Source: Candidatus Sulfotelmatobacter sp. (lineage in GTDB: Bacteria; Acidobacteriota; Terriglobia; Terriglobales; Acidobacteriaceae). Taken from it: a stretch of DNA of 47,295 nt. The translations under genes and the position numbers were made by a program. Below, piece after piece: positions 36,711-43,977 of the stretch. The notes beneath the pieces are model-generated. The model ran no database searches. It saw only the letters and a list, made by a program, of their open reading frames with translations, and had not been told where the DNA came from. The stretch is from the NCBI GenBank assembly GCA_030041215.1, contig JASHOH010000029.1:1-47295 (forward strand). The letters are read 5' to 3'. Positions within the stretch are counted from its first letter, which is position 1, and every line of letters starts with the position of its first letter.

Positions 36711-37064
36711 TTAACCTGTCTTCTCGACATCGCGCAGCCGCGATGCCTTGCCGCGAAGTCCGCGCAGGTAGTAGAGCTTGGCCCGCCGTACCTTTGACGA
36801 CCGCACGACATCCACCTTGTCGATCACCTTAGAGTTGATCGGGAAGATGCGCTCGACGCCCTGTCCGAAGCTGATCTTGCGCACGGTGAAGCTGGCCTGT
36901 GGGCCGTTGTCGCGCTTAATGACCACGCCTTCAAACGCCTGCAAGCGCTCTTTATCGCCTTCTTTGATTTTTACTTGCACGCGGACTGTGTCACCCGCCT
37001 TGAACTCAGGAATGTCCGTGCGCCGCGTCTTGGCCAGCAATTTTTCAATGATTAAGTTCGACAT
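36711..37064 (-). CDS. rplS: 50S ribosomal protein L19
   Basis: A 117-residue L19, located at the 30S-50S interface. Complete: [54 protein letters not shown] and [20 protein letters not shown], then [10 protein letters not shown]. All these are near-universal L19 blocks. Standard length. It lies 72 bases after trmD in the usual rpsP-rimM-trmD-rplS order and is followed by rnhB. Confidence 0.98.
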   Translation of the reverse strand: MSNLIIEKLLAKTRRTDIPEFKAGDTVRVQVKIKEGDKERLQAFEGVVIKRDNGPQASFTVRKISFGQGVERIFPINSKVIDKVDVVRSSKVRRAKLYYLRGLRGKASRLRDVEKTG

Positions 37065-37136
37065 GATATTAGCCCTTCTGAAAATCCGATTTTAGTGCTC
37101 TGCCTACGGTGGACGCCTTCGTCCGTCCCAGCGAGT

Positions 37137-37943
37137 CTACGACTCGGGTTGCGCGAGCTCCTCCAAAAACTTCCGCTCTTCCTTGCTCAGCTCCGCACCC
37201 TCCAGCAAATCCGGCCGGTTCCGTAGCGTCTTCTCCAGCGCCCGCCTGCGCCGCCACTGCCGGATTTCCTCATGATTCCCGGTCAGCAACTCGTTTGGCA
37301 CCGCCATCCCGCGAAACTCCGCCGGCCGCGTGTAGTGCGGATAATCCAACAACCCATTCGACCCGCAAGTCGAATCCGCGCCGCCAGCCACTTTCACAGC
37401 GCCGGCAGTGAACGATTCCTGCTGCGTCGAAGCTTCGTTTCCAACAGCGCCCGGAAGCAGCCGCGCAACCGCTTCCACGATGACCGCCGCGGCCATTTCT
37501 CCGCCGCTCAGCACATAATCGCCAATCGAAAGCTCGCGATCGGCGAGATAATCGGCAACCCGTTCATCCACGCCCTCGTACCTGCCACAGATGAAAACGA
37601 TTCGCTCGAGCGACGCAAGCTCTGCCGCGACTTTCTGCGTGAACCGTTGCCCCTGCGCCGAGAGCAAGACTACCGATTCTCTCACGCGGCCCACCACGCG
37701 ATCATCACGCGGCGCCAGGTCCATCGTGTCCAAACAGTCAAACAGCGGCTCTGGCTTCAGCACCATGCCTTCGCCGCCGCCAAACGGACGGTCATCCACC
37801 GTGCGGTGACGATCATGCGTAAACTCCCGCAGATCGTGAACGCGAATTTCAGCCAGGCCCGTCTCCTGCGCCCGGCGCGTAATGCCGTAATCAAGCGGCC
37901 CGCGAAAAAAGTCCGGAAAAATGGTTACGATATCGGCCTTCAT
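37137..37943 (-). CDS. trmD: tRNA (guanine-N1-)-methyltransferase TrmD
   Basis: A 268-residue SPOUT-class enzyme that methylates G37 next to the anticodon, using S-adenosylmethionine, to prevent +1 frameshifting. Visible: MKADIVTIFPDFFRGPLDYG (start), VDDRPFGGGEGMVLKPEPLF (about 49-68), then the trefoil-knot region IVFICGRYEGVDERVADYLA and LSIGDYVLSGGEMAAAVIVE (about 115-160). TRPAEFRGMAVPNELLTGNH is the tRNA-contact region. An insertion of about 15 residues with two or more Gly/Ala (AGAVKVAGGADSTCGSNG) lies between the knot and the C-terminal domain, before LLDYPHYTRP. It lies 56 bases after rimM. Confidence 0.97.
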   Translation of the reverse strand: MKADIVTIFPDFFRGPLDYGITRRAQETGLAEIRVHDLREFTHDRHRTVDDRPFGGGEGMVLKPEPLFDCLDTMDLAPRDDRVVGRVRESVVLLSAQGQRFTQKVAAELASLERIVFICGRYEGVDERVADYLADRELSIGDYVLSGGEMAAAVIVEAVARLLPGAVGNEASTQQESFTAGAVKVAGGADSTCGSNGLLDYPHYTRPAEFRGMAVPNELLTGNHEEIRQWRRRRALEKTLRNRPDLLEGAELSKEERKFLEELAQPES

Positions 37944-37999
37944 CGCGCAACACTCTCGTCACAGAAGAACCACCCTGTGATCCCCTGTGCCCTCTATGT

Positions 38000-38608
38000 T
38001 TATTTCCTTTTTCCCTTCGCCGAGCTGGCCAGTTGCCGTTTTTCTTCTGCCGTGATCGGCGCATTCACGTCCAGCATGCCTTCCGGCAAATTCATGCGCA
38101 CTTGTTTACCCGGCACGTCTATGCTTTCGAGATAGGCCTCAGCAAACGGTATTTCAAACAACCCGGCCTTCGCGTTCCGCACAATCAGCAACGGCGCTTC
38201 GCCAGCTCCAAACTGAACATCCTCAATGCGCCCGATTTCCCTGCCACCATCCAGGACCGAGCAGCCGATCAGATCGCTCACATAAGCCCAGCCTGCCTCC
38301 AACTGCGCCCGCTGGCTGCGCGGAACCTGCAACTCGCATCCGACCAGCGTCTCCGCATCAGAGATCGAATCCACGCCTGCGAACTTCAGCACCAGCAGGC
38401 CCTTGTGCGGCCAGAGATCCTCAACTTCCAACTCACGCCGAGCCGCACCTTCCTGCCGAGGCAAAGCCCACAGCCTCATCCCCGCTCGAAACCTATCGGG
38501 AACGTCGCTCAGAACGTCGCCCGCGACTTCGCCGTGCCGGCCCTGCGTTTTCACCACCCGCGCCAGCGTAATGAACTCACCGCTTGTTCCAAAACCACCG
38601 GCAGGCAT
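38000..38608 (-). CDS. rimM: Ribosome maturation factor RimM
   Basis: A 202-residue 30S-assembly factor that binds S19 and helps head maturation of 16S rRNA. The N-terminal RimM barrel reads ITLARVVKTQGRHGEVAGDV (about 13-32; the family has G-x-x-H/R-G-x-x-G), then VEDLWPHKGLLVLKFAGVDS and DAETLVGCELQVPRS. The C-terminal PRC-barrel reads WAYVSDLIGCSVLDGGREIG, RIEDVQFGAGEAPLLIVRN and LFEIPFAEAYLESIDVPGKQ. These two domains are the family architecture. Its tail is basic (SSAKGKRK). It follows khpA and precedes trmD in the operon. The spacer to khpA holds a palindromic hairpin. Confidence 0.94.
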   Translation of the reverse strand: MPAGGFGTSGEFITLARVVKTQGRHGEVAGDVLSDVPDRFRAGMRLWALPRQEGAARRELEVEDLWPHKGLLVLKFAGVDSISDAETLVGCELQVPRSQRAQLEAGWAYVSDLIGCSVLDGGREIGRIEDVQFGAGEAPLLIVRNAKAGLFEIPFAEAYLESIDVPGKQVRMNLPEGMLDVNAPITAEEKRQLASSAKGKRK

Positions 38609-38623
38609 TTTGATTTTAGGTGG

Positions 38624-38645
38624 CGCAGCGCTTCACAGCGCTGCG
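38624..38645. repeat. Hairpin in the khpA-rimM spacer
   Basis: CGCAGCGCT (38624-38632) and AGCGCTGCG (38637-38645) form a perfect 9-bp stem with a four-base loop, 15 bases before the rimM start on the minus strand. It belongs with the 'GGCGCTTCAGCGCC'-type hairpins at 40205-40222 and 22204-22225. Being so close to the rimM ribosome site it may reduce rimM translation. Confidence 0.65.
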
Positions 38646-38729
38646 ATCAGCCGCGCGCTTAAATCCGGGCCTCAGCCCCTGAGCTGACTTCCTTTCCAAG
38701 CCGCTTAGCGCTCGCGCCCACCTGGCCCC

Positions 38730-38972
38730 TTAGTCGATCACTTCCAACTGGTACCGCTTGCGCGCCCGCGCCCCAGCCGCATTCAACAGCGTGCGCAGCG
38801 CCCTTACCGTTCTCCCCTGCCGGCCAATGACCTTTCCGACTTCGTCTTCGGCGACTTCCAGTTCGATGACGTCGTCATCATAGTGCTCCACGAAAACTTT
38901 CTCGGGAGCGTCTACAATCCACTTCGCAATCTGCTCGATCAGCGCGCGGGGGTCTGCTGTTGTTTCACTCAT
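38730..38972 (-). CDS. khpA: KH-domain RNA-binding protein KhpA
   Basis: An 80-residue single-KH protein (YlqC/KhpA). The KH fold reads ALIEQIAKWIVDAPEKVFVE, VIELEVAEDEVGKVIGRQGR (the GxxG loop is GRQG, about residues 49-52) and TVRALRTLLNAAGARARKRY. KhpA binds RNA, often with KhpB/Jag, and affects cell-envelope and division genes in firmicutes. It lies between rpsP and rimM, its usual place. Length is typical (75-80). Confidence 0.94.
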   Translation of the reverse strand: MSETTADPRALIEQIAKWIVDAPEKVFVEHYDDDVIELEVAEDEVGKVIGRQGRTVRALRTLLNAAGARARKRYQLEVID

Positions 38973-39032
38973 TGGAATAGGCCAGGATCATCTGGTAGAG
39001 GGCGGCCTCGCTGAAATGCCGTTACGCCGCGT

Positions 39033-39290
39033 CTAGGCGGCGGGAACCACGGGCGCTGCAGGAGCTTTCGCGTACAGCTTGCTCACCCGTTCTGACATCT
39101 GCGCTCCCTTCGACACCCAATAGTCCACCCGGTCTCGCTTCAGTTCAATGCTGGCGGGCGTGGTGCGCGGATTGTACGTCCCGACCACTTCCACCGGACG
39201 CCCGTTGCGCGCCCGCGCCTTCTCAATCACCACAATGCGGTAATGCGGTTGTTTGCGCGCACCCGTGCGCGCCAGTCGAATCATTAACAC
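39033..39290 (-). CDS. rpsP: 30S ribosomal protein S16
   Basis: An 85-residue S16: MIRLARTGARKQPHYRIVVI, then ARARNGRPVEVVGTYNPRTT, IELKRDRVDYWVSKGAQMSE and an Ala/Pro-rich tail. Two starts compete: GTG 39290 has AAGGA eight bases upstream, while ATG 39284 is 14 bases from it, so the GTG (MLMIRL) is favoured. It is the first gene of the khpA-rimM-trmD-rplS-rnhB unit. ffh, often upstream of rpsP, is absent here; a repeat-bearing spacer and a hypothetical gene come first. Confidence 0.97.
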   Translation of the reverse strand: MLMIRLARTGARKQPHYRIVVIEKARARNGRPVEVVGTYNPRTTPASIELKRDRVDYWVSKGAQMSERVSKLYAKAPAAPVVPAA

Positions 39291-39413
39291 AAGTTAAGTC
39301 CTTATTTCCGGAAGAGTCCGGCGAGATCAAAACAATTGTTTATTATGCCGGAGCTTAGTAGGAACCGCAATAGTCGTGGCATGATTTGCCCACCCAGGGG
39401 CGGCGCCCCAGCC

Positions 39414-39461
39414 GGCCCTGAGCGAAGTCCCCGACCATCTGGGGACAGCGCCCCGGCTGTC
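39414..39461. repeat. Repeat word and alternative hairpins upstream of rpsP
   Basis: After GGCCCTGAGCGAAGTC (39414-39429), GTCCCC/GGGGAC (39427-39432 with 39441-39446) and GGACAGC/GCTGTCC (39443-39449 with 39456-39462) form two mutually exclusive stems. They lie in the 264-base spacer between rpsP and the next minus gene, which otherwise shows only an AT-rich stretch near 39330-39350 that may be the rpsP promoter. Confidence 0.5.
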
Positions 39462-39554
39462 CGGCCCCCAGGTGTATCCTGCGTAGCAAAGAGCCATCCT
39501 CATTCTTGCAGAGGACTGACACCGGCGTGCATTGGCTCCGTGTCCCTGCCGCCT

Positions 39555-39959
39555 TCAGCGCAGCGCCATCACCTTCGCTCGCTGGGCGTTCGACAAGAAC
39601 GGCGAGGAGTTCACAGCAGAATCCAGACTGGCCTTCCACTGCTCTCCCCTGGCGCATACCAGTTCACCCACCAGCCAGAAGAAAAACGCGGTGATAATGG
39701 CCCCGAGCGTCAGACTGGCCGGTGGCAGCCAGTCAGCAGCGGGAGTTTCGGGCGTCAGCACGGTGTGGGCCGCAAATATCGCGCCACAGAAGATGATGAT
39801 GCCGAGCGTCCAACCCACGGTCTCGATGAGGTCTCCGGCCTGCACCATTGAGCCTGCATGCAGGTAGGCCTCTTGGTAGCGGTCGCTGGCATTCTTGCTG
39901 TCGATGATTTCGGGGCGCGGCGCAGGTGCTGCCGTGATCGGAATCGGTGCGGTGGTCAT
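39555..39959 (-). CDS. Two-helix membrane protein of unknown function
   Basis: 134 residues from ATG 39959, preceded by GGGAGG (about 39967-39972). A Pro/Ala-rich cytoplasmic start (MTTAPIPITAAPAPRPEIID) and a short helix (SDRYQEAYLHAGSMVQAGDL) precede two membrane helices (TVGWTLGIIIFCGAIFAAHT and SLTLGAIITAFFFWLVGELV). A polar tail (KASLDSAVNSSPFLSNAQRA) follows. No domain recognised. A longer reading to 40037 lacks a ribosome site and has a basic, repeat-like start. It could be a small envelope or stress protein. Confidence 0.72.
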   Translation of the reverse strand: MTTAPIPITAAPAPRPEIIDSKNASDRYQEAYLHAGSMVQAGDLIETVGWTLGIIIFCGAIFAAHTVLTPETPAADWLPPASLTLGAIITAFFFWLVGELVCARGEQWKASLDSAVNSSPFLSNAQRAKVMALR

Positions 39960-40317
39960 ATTGGCCTCCCTTCTCTCGGATCGACCTTGTAGTCGCGAGC
40001 AGGAGTGTGGTCTGGGAATTCGGTCTCTTGATTTCACGCTACGCTTTTCGCATCCCGTAGGCAGTGACTGCCCTCACCCGGACTTGTGATAGCCGCTCTT
40101 ACCCCACCGTGGGCACAGCTGCCCCGTCTGTCCAGCGGATCGGGCCGCAGCAAGAGGCGCCGCAGCCGCCACTGCTCTCACGGCGGAAACGCAACCGTGG
40201 AAGAGCGGCGCTTCAGCGCCGCGAAAAGCCCCCAAGGATGAACCGGGCTTCAGCCGCAGCCGCTGTCCGCGTCTTCCACGCAAAATGCGTGTCGAGGGGA
40301 CGACACGTGGGGGGAAA
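39960..40317. other. Spacer with palindromic hairpin
   Basis: 358 bases between two minus-strand genes. It contains the promoter area of the two-helix protein (39973 on; no clear hexamers), a GC-rich repeat block from about 40090, and the hairpin GCGGCGCT/AGCGCCGC at 40205-40212 and 40215-40222. 'gggcttcagccgcagccgc' follows at about 40250. No gene is seen. Confidence 0.6.
40205..40222. repeat. GGCGCTTCAGCGCC hairpin
   Basis: An 8-bp perfect stem, GCGGCGCT and AGCGCCGC, with a two-base loop (in practice about 7 bp with a four-base loop, TTCA flanked by C-G). It is of the same type as the hairpin in the khpA-rimM spacer. Confidence 0.65.
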
Positions 40318-40974
40318 TTACGGGGCCGCGACTTGAAGAAACAACAAACCCTGCACACGGCTCGCATCGTCTTTTAATCGGTCAAACGTTGTGCTTCGGC
40401 GGGAATCTGAATATCTGACGTCTTGTAGCAGAAATTTGTGGACCGCATAGCTGACCGAATTGGTGGAATAGCCGACGGTTTCGACATAGGTCACGCCGCA
40501 GACAACGTACAAGCGAGAATTCCACTCCATCAGCGGCGCATGCCCGTTCTGGATCATGGCAATGAGGTGCCCGGCATTGACCTCGTCAGGCGCCAGGTAC
40601 TCTGCCACGATCTTGATCGCTCGGCCATCGCTCAGGAGATGGCGGCCCTGCAGTTTAGCGGCAATATCTTTCAGCGACTTCGGGTTCGCTGACTGAACGC
40701 TGTCCTCTAGGGCGGAATTCTTTCCGCAGCATACTTCCTTGTCGTTGAAAATGATCTCCAGCGATGTGGCCAGAACATCGGAGGCATGCGGGGACCGCGC
40801 CGTCAGCGTCGCCAGGCCCGCAACGCGGATTTCCTGCTCCGGGTAGGCCACTTGCGCGTGTGCCAAACAGCAGAGGCTGAGACACAGTGCCACGAACCAC
40901 GTGCCAAGCGTGGGCCCGCAGCCAGTCCGGTTGGCGATCTGGACTTCCTTGGTAGTTTTCCGCGCGTCGATCAT
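40318..40974 (-). CDS. Secreted or anchored protein of unknown function
   Basis: 218 residues. The N-terminal 30 residues are charged and then comes a hydrophobic helix (LGTWFVALCLSLCCLAHA, residues 23-40; cut near AHAQV), so it is exported or an N-terminally anchored protein. The mature domain has VAYPEQEIRVAGLATLTARS, VLATSLEIIFNDKEVCCGKN, a helical stretch, then AIKIVAEYLAPDEVNAGHLI, LMEWNSRLYVVCGVTYVETV and VSYAVHKFLLQDVRYSDSRR. The CC pair and VVCGV cysteine could form disulfides. I recognise no family. The true start may be internal to the long N-terminal part. No operon partner. Confidence 0.7.
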   Translation of the reverse strand: MIDARKTTKEVQIANRTGCGPTLGTWFVALCLSLCCLAHAQVAYPEQEIRVAGLATLTARSPHASDVLATSLEIIFNDKEVCCGKNSALEDSVQSANPKSLKDIAAKLQGRHLLSDGRAIKIVAEYLAPDEVNAGHLIAMIQNGHAPLMEWNSRLYVVCGVTYVETVGYSTNSVSYAVHKFLLQDVRYSDSRRSTTFDRLKDDASRVQGLLFLQVAAP

Positions 40975-41403
40975 GCTGCTGTTATAGTCGCCGATTTTGC
41001 TTGCGCATCCGTGTTACGCCGGTACAGTGGCGCGAAGATCCCTTGGGAATGCTGAATGGTAGCCGGAGCAGGACTTTCCTCAGAGAAGAGCCGCAGCCTG
41101 CGGAACTCGCAGATGAGAGAAACGGCCTCGCTTCGCTCCCGCTGGACGGACGCATGGGTTCCTCGTTGCGCCTGGCAGAAACGCCCCATCCCTTGCCGCG
41201 TTTTTTGCGGCAAAGGTGGGCGGACCTGTCCACAAGCACCGCTCGTTGGTCCACCGACTTCGGAGGACGATTCGCCGGAGCGAATCGTCCTCCTTCTGTT
41301 CGAGATGAGGGATGACGGTGACGGCTCTGACGCAGTGCTGAAGCGCTTCTCTTTCACGGCCGTTCGCGGCAGGAGTGCCCGCGCCGCATCGATTGACTTA
41401 AAC
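40975..41403. other. Spacer with two palindromes
   Basis: 429 bases between two minus-strand genes. It has an inverted repeat TTGCCGC/GCGGCAA around a T-rich loop near 41194-41214 (a reverse form of the family C element), and a perfect 13-bp hairpin at 41262-41293. An open minus frame of 128 codons (40971-41357) runs through both palindromes and has the composition of repeat DNA, so I do not call it. Confidence 0.6.
41262..41293. repeat. Perfect 13-bp hairpin downstream of the hydrolase gene
   Basis: GGAGGACGATTCG (41262-41274) and CGAATCGTCCTCC (41281-41293) pair perfectly with a six-base loop (CCGGAG). It lies 111-142 bases beyond the hydrolase stop. There is no T-run on either side, so it is probably a repeat or transcript-stabilising hairpin rather than a simple intrinsic terminator. 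Confidence 0.75.
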
Positions 41404-42285
41404 TTACGCTACCGCTTTCTTCTTTGTGGCTGAAGTCTGCGACTTGGCTGCGGGCTTCGTCAGGAAGTTCAGGAGCGCGCCGTTGACCTCATCAGCGTGA
41501 GTCCACGCGATGTTGTGGGGGCCGTCTTTGATGACGACCAACTCGGCGCCGGGAATCATTTTCGCCATGCGTTGTCCCGCAGAGGCAAACGGCACAATGC
41601 GGTCCGAATCGCCGTGAATCACCAGCGTGGGCACGTCGATCTTGGCCACGTCGGCGCGGAAATCTTCATACCAAGTGGGCACACACGCCAGGCTCGCCGT
41701 GGCCGACGCAATGGCGGCAGTGTTCCAGCTTGCCTGCACGGCCTGCTCGCTGACGCGCTTCCCCAAAAGCACGTCGGTGTTGTAGAAGTTCTTGAAGAAT
41801 TCGGTGAAGAAGGCATAGCGGTCGGCAGCGACAGCTTTCTCGATGCCCGCAAACACGCTTCCATCAACCCCTTCCGGATCGTCGGCAGTCTTGATCAGAT
41901 GGGGCGGAACGCCGCCGATGATGACCGCCTTGCTCACATCTTTCGAGCCGTACCTGCCGATGTAGCGCGCAACTTCCCCGCCTCCCATCGAAAAGCCGAC
42001 CAGGACGAAATCGCGCAGCTTCAAGTGAGTTACCAGTTTGCGCAGATCTTCGGCGAAGGTGTTGTAGTTGTATCCCACCGTCGGCTGGCTGGATTTGCCG
42101 AATCCGCGGCGGTCGTAGGCGATGACGCGATATCCGGCTTTCAGAAGCACGGGAACCTGCTTTTCCCATGAAGCGCTGCTGAGCGGATATCCGTGGATCA
42201 GAATCACAGGCTGGCCCGAGCCGTGATCTTCGTAGTAGAGGTGGATGGAAGTGGAATTTTCTTTACCAACATCAACGTAGGACAT
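41404..42285 (-). CDS. Alpha/beta hydrolase, non-haem haloperoxidase-like
   Basis: A 293-residue cytoplasmic alpha/beta-hydrolase. Oxyanion region LIHGYP (about 29-34), nucleophile S99 in VLVGFSMGGGEVARYI, acid D228 in HGDSDRIVPF, and base H257 in KDGPHNIAWTH. RVIAYDRRGFGKSSQPTVGY and NYNTFAEDLRKLVTHLKL are typical of the bacterial cofactor-free haloperoxidase/esterase clade. True activity is likely ester or lactone hydrolysis; peroxidase activity is a side reaction in such enzymes. The tail is Lys/Ala-rich. Start ATG 42285 has AAAGGAGGAG. The thiolase gene is divergent, 189 bases away. Confidence 0.88.
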   Translation of the reverse strand: MSYVDVGKENSTSIHLYYEDHGSGQPVILIHGYPLSSASWEKQVPVLLKAGYRVIAYDRRGFGKSSQPTVGYNYNTFAEDLRKLVTHLKLRDFVLVGFSMGGGEVARYIGRYGSKDVSKAVIIGGVPPHLIKTADDPEGVDGSVFAGIEKAVAADRYAFFTEFFKNFYNTDVLLGKRVSEQAVQASWNTAAIASATASLACVPTWYEDFRADVAKIDVPTLVIHGDSDRIVPFASAGQRMAKMIPGAELVVIKDGPHNIAWTHADEVNGALLNFLTKPAAKSQTSATKKKAVA

Positions 42286-42351
42286 ACGCTCCTCCTTTGC
42301 GGCTTGGTTGGATTGTTTGCCTCTCGAGAGTTTTGGAGTTGTTTACGGTTG

Positions 42352-42363
42352 ATGAGTGCTCAT
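42352..42363. promoter_or_regulatory. Palindrome in the hydrolase-thiolase divergent spacer
   Basis: ATGAG-TG-CTCAT is a 12-base perfect inverted repeat in the middle of the divergent promoter region (42286-42474), and CTCTCGAGAG at 42321-42330 is another. Such sites could bind a regulator that controls both genes. Supporting hexamers are not clear. Confidence 0.3.
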
Positions 42364-42474
42364 GAGGTAGATTGTAGACCTTGCGCGAAGGATTCAATCG
42401 AATTGTCTTCGCATCTAAGTCTGGGAAGCGTTCGAGCAGACTCTTCCTGCTAAACTCACGATCTGGAGGCATAT

Positions 42475-43653
42475 TTGCAAGCCGTTTACATTCTCTCCGC
42501 TGCGCGCACGCCCATCGGCAAGTTTGGCGGGTCGTTGGCTTCGCTTACGGCCGCGGACATGGGCGTCGTGGCAGCAAAAGCCGCAATCGAGCGCGCCGGA
42601 ATTCAGCCAAGTCAGGTCGAAGAAACCATCTTCGGTAATGCGCGTCAGGCGGGCGGAGGCCCGAATCCCGCGCGCCAGATTTCTATCCGCAGCGGCGTGC
42701 CGCAGGAAGTGCCGGCATTTACCGTGAACAAAGCATGTGCCTCGGGGATGAAGTCGATCGCCCTGGCATATCAGTCTATTCTCCTCGGCGACGCGAGCTG
42801 CATTCTTGCTGGAGGCACGGAGTCGATGTCGCGGCTTCCTTATTATCTGGAAGCCCGTTGGGGATTTCGCCTGGGCAATCAGGAACTGGTCGATGGCATG
42901 TACCGCGACGGATTTTTCTGTCCCATGGCGAAGATGGTGATGGGCGAAACCGCCGAAGTGCTGGCTGAACAATACAAGGTTTCGCGCGAGGAGCAGGACG
43001 AATACGCTCTGATGTCACAAACGCGGGCGGCGCGGGCGATTTCGGCTGGACGATTCAATGATGAAATCGTTCCGGTCACGATCGAAGGGAAAAAGGGAAC
43101 AACGGTTTTCTCCCGCGACGAGCATCCGTTTCCGGATGCCAGCATGGAAAAACTGGGCAAGCTGGATCCCGTATTTTCGAAAAACGGAACAATCACTGCT
43201 GGAAATTCGTCAGGAATCACGGACGGAGCTGCGGCTGTCGTAGTGGCCAGCGAGCATTTTGTGAAGAAGAACAACCTCAGGCCGCTGGCACGAATTGTGG
43301 CGGTCACATCGGCTGGTGTGGATCCGCAAACGATGGGCATTGGGCCCGTCCCCGCGTTGAAAAAACTGGATCAGAAGCACGGCCTCAAGCTGCACGATTT
43401 TGGACTGATCGAACTGAATGAGGCTTTTGCCGCTCAGGTGCTCGCCTGCGATCGCGAACTGAACTTAAACCGTGACAAGCTCAACATTAACGGAGGCTCG
43501 ATCGCGCTCGGCCATCCCATCGGCTGCACCGGCACGCGCATCACGGTCACGCTGCTGCACGAGATGCTGAAGCGCAATACGAAGCGCGGCGTGGCCACGC
43601 TATGCGTCAGCGGCGGACTTGGCATAGCGCTCGCGCTGGAGAACGTCGTATGA
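42475..43653 (+). CDS. Acetyl-CoA acetyltransferase (thiolase)
   Basis: A 392-residue thiolase II type enzyme, which condenses two acetyl-CoA (or cleaves acetoacetyl-CoA). The TTG start at 42475 has GGAGG (42465-42469), and no better start exists. Visible: VYILSAARTPIGKFGGSLAS, nucleophile C88 in VNKACASGMKSIALAYQSI, ILAGGTESMSRLPYY, NGTITAGNSSGITDGAAAVV, LIELNEAFAAQVLACDREL, GGSIALGHPIGCTGTRI (catalytic His) and LCVSGGLGIALALE (second Cys, in the C-x-G motif). It may serve fatty-acid degradation, ketone-body or polyhydroxyalkanoate synthesis; no partner (phaB, hbd) is nearby, so the pathway is open. Confidence 0.95.
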   Translation: MQAVYILSAARTPIGKFGGSLASLTAADMGVVAAKAAIERAGIQPSQVEETIFGNARQAGGGPNPARQISIRSGVPQEVPAFTVNKACASGMKSIALAYQSILLGDASCILAGGTESMSRLPYYLEARWGFRLGNQELVDGMYRDGFFCPMAKMVMGETAEVLAEQYKVSREEQDEYALMSQTRAARAISAGRFNDEIVPVTIEGKKGTTVFSRDEHPFPDASMEKLGKLDPVFSKNGTITAGNSSGITDGAAAVVVASEHFVKKNNLRPLARIVAVTSAGVDPQTMGIGPVPALKKLDQKHGLKLHDFGLIELNEAFAAQVLACDRELNLNRDKLNINGGSIALGHPIGCTGTRITVTLLHEMLKRNTKRGVATLCVSGGLGIALALENVV

Positions 43654-43977
43654 GCAGCGAGCCCTCGTTTCGCCTGGCCTTGCCAAATAAAAAACCCACC
43701 GGATGCTTGCTTGGGGCGTGCTCGGGTCAGCATCCGATGGGCTACCGTTTCTCCTTACTCACCCTGTTGTTTTCAGGAGTATTGAATCCATTAAACCCCA
43801 GAACTCTATGAAGTTCCGTCTAGTTTTGTAAAACTTTGTAATTCGTACCCTTTGATGCATCATGAAAACACTGTAGGCTTCTCTTCAAATTTTCCTGCAC
43901 ATAGTCTGCTATGCGAAATCTGCTTCGCGAACGGGCTGTAACCAACAACGGAGGCGCTTAAAGGGATTGTCTTTCGA
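43654..43977. other. Spacer holding a strong minus-strand terminator and a possible RNA
   Basis: 324 bases between the convergent thiolase and TPR genes. It is more AT-rich than most of the window. Apart from the terminator (43689-43741) it contains AGTTTT/AAAACT around GT (about 43822-43835) and GAACT/AGTTC (about 43801-43816), so a minus-strand RNA ending at the terminator could fold into several stems. No protein-coding frame is convincing. Confidence 0.5.
43689..43741 (-). terminator. Intrinsic terminator, minus strand
   Basis: On the minus strand CCCATCGGATGCT (43729-43741) pairs with AGCATCCGGTGGG (43695-43707), 13 consecutive pairs with one G-T wobble, around a 21-base loop, followed directly by six T (43689-43694) and ATT. 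This is the best intrinsic terminator in the window. The nearest upstream minus gene (TPR protein) ends 237 bases before it. Confidence 0.85.

Noticed and set aside
40971-41357. 128-codon minus frame between the unknown secreted protein and the hydrolase
   Set aside because: It covers two palindromes, has Arg/Ser-rich composition typical of repeat DNA, and its end overlaps the next gene's start.
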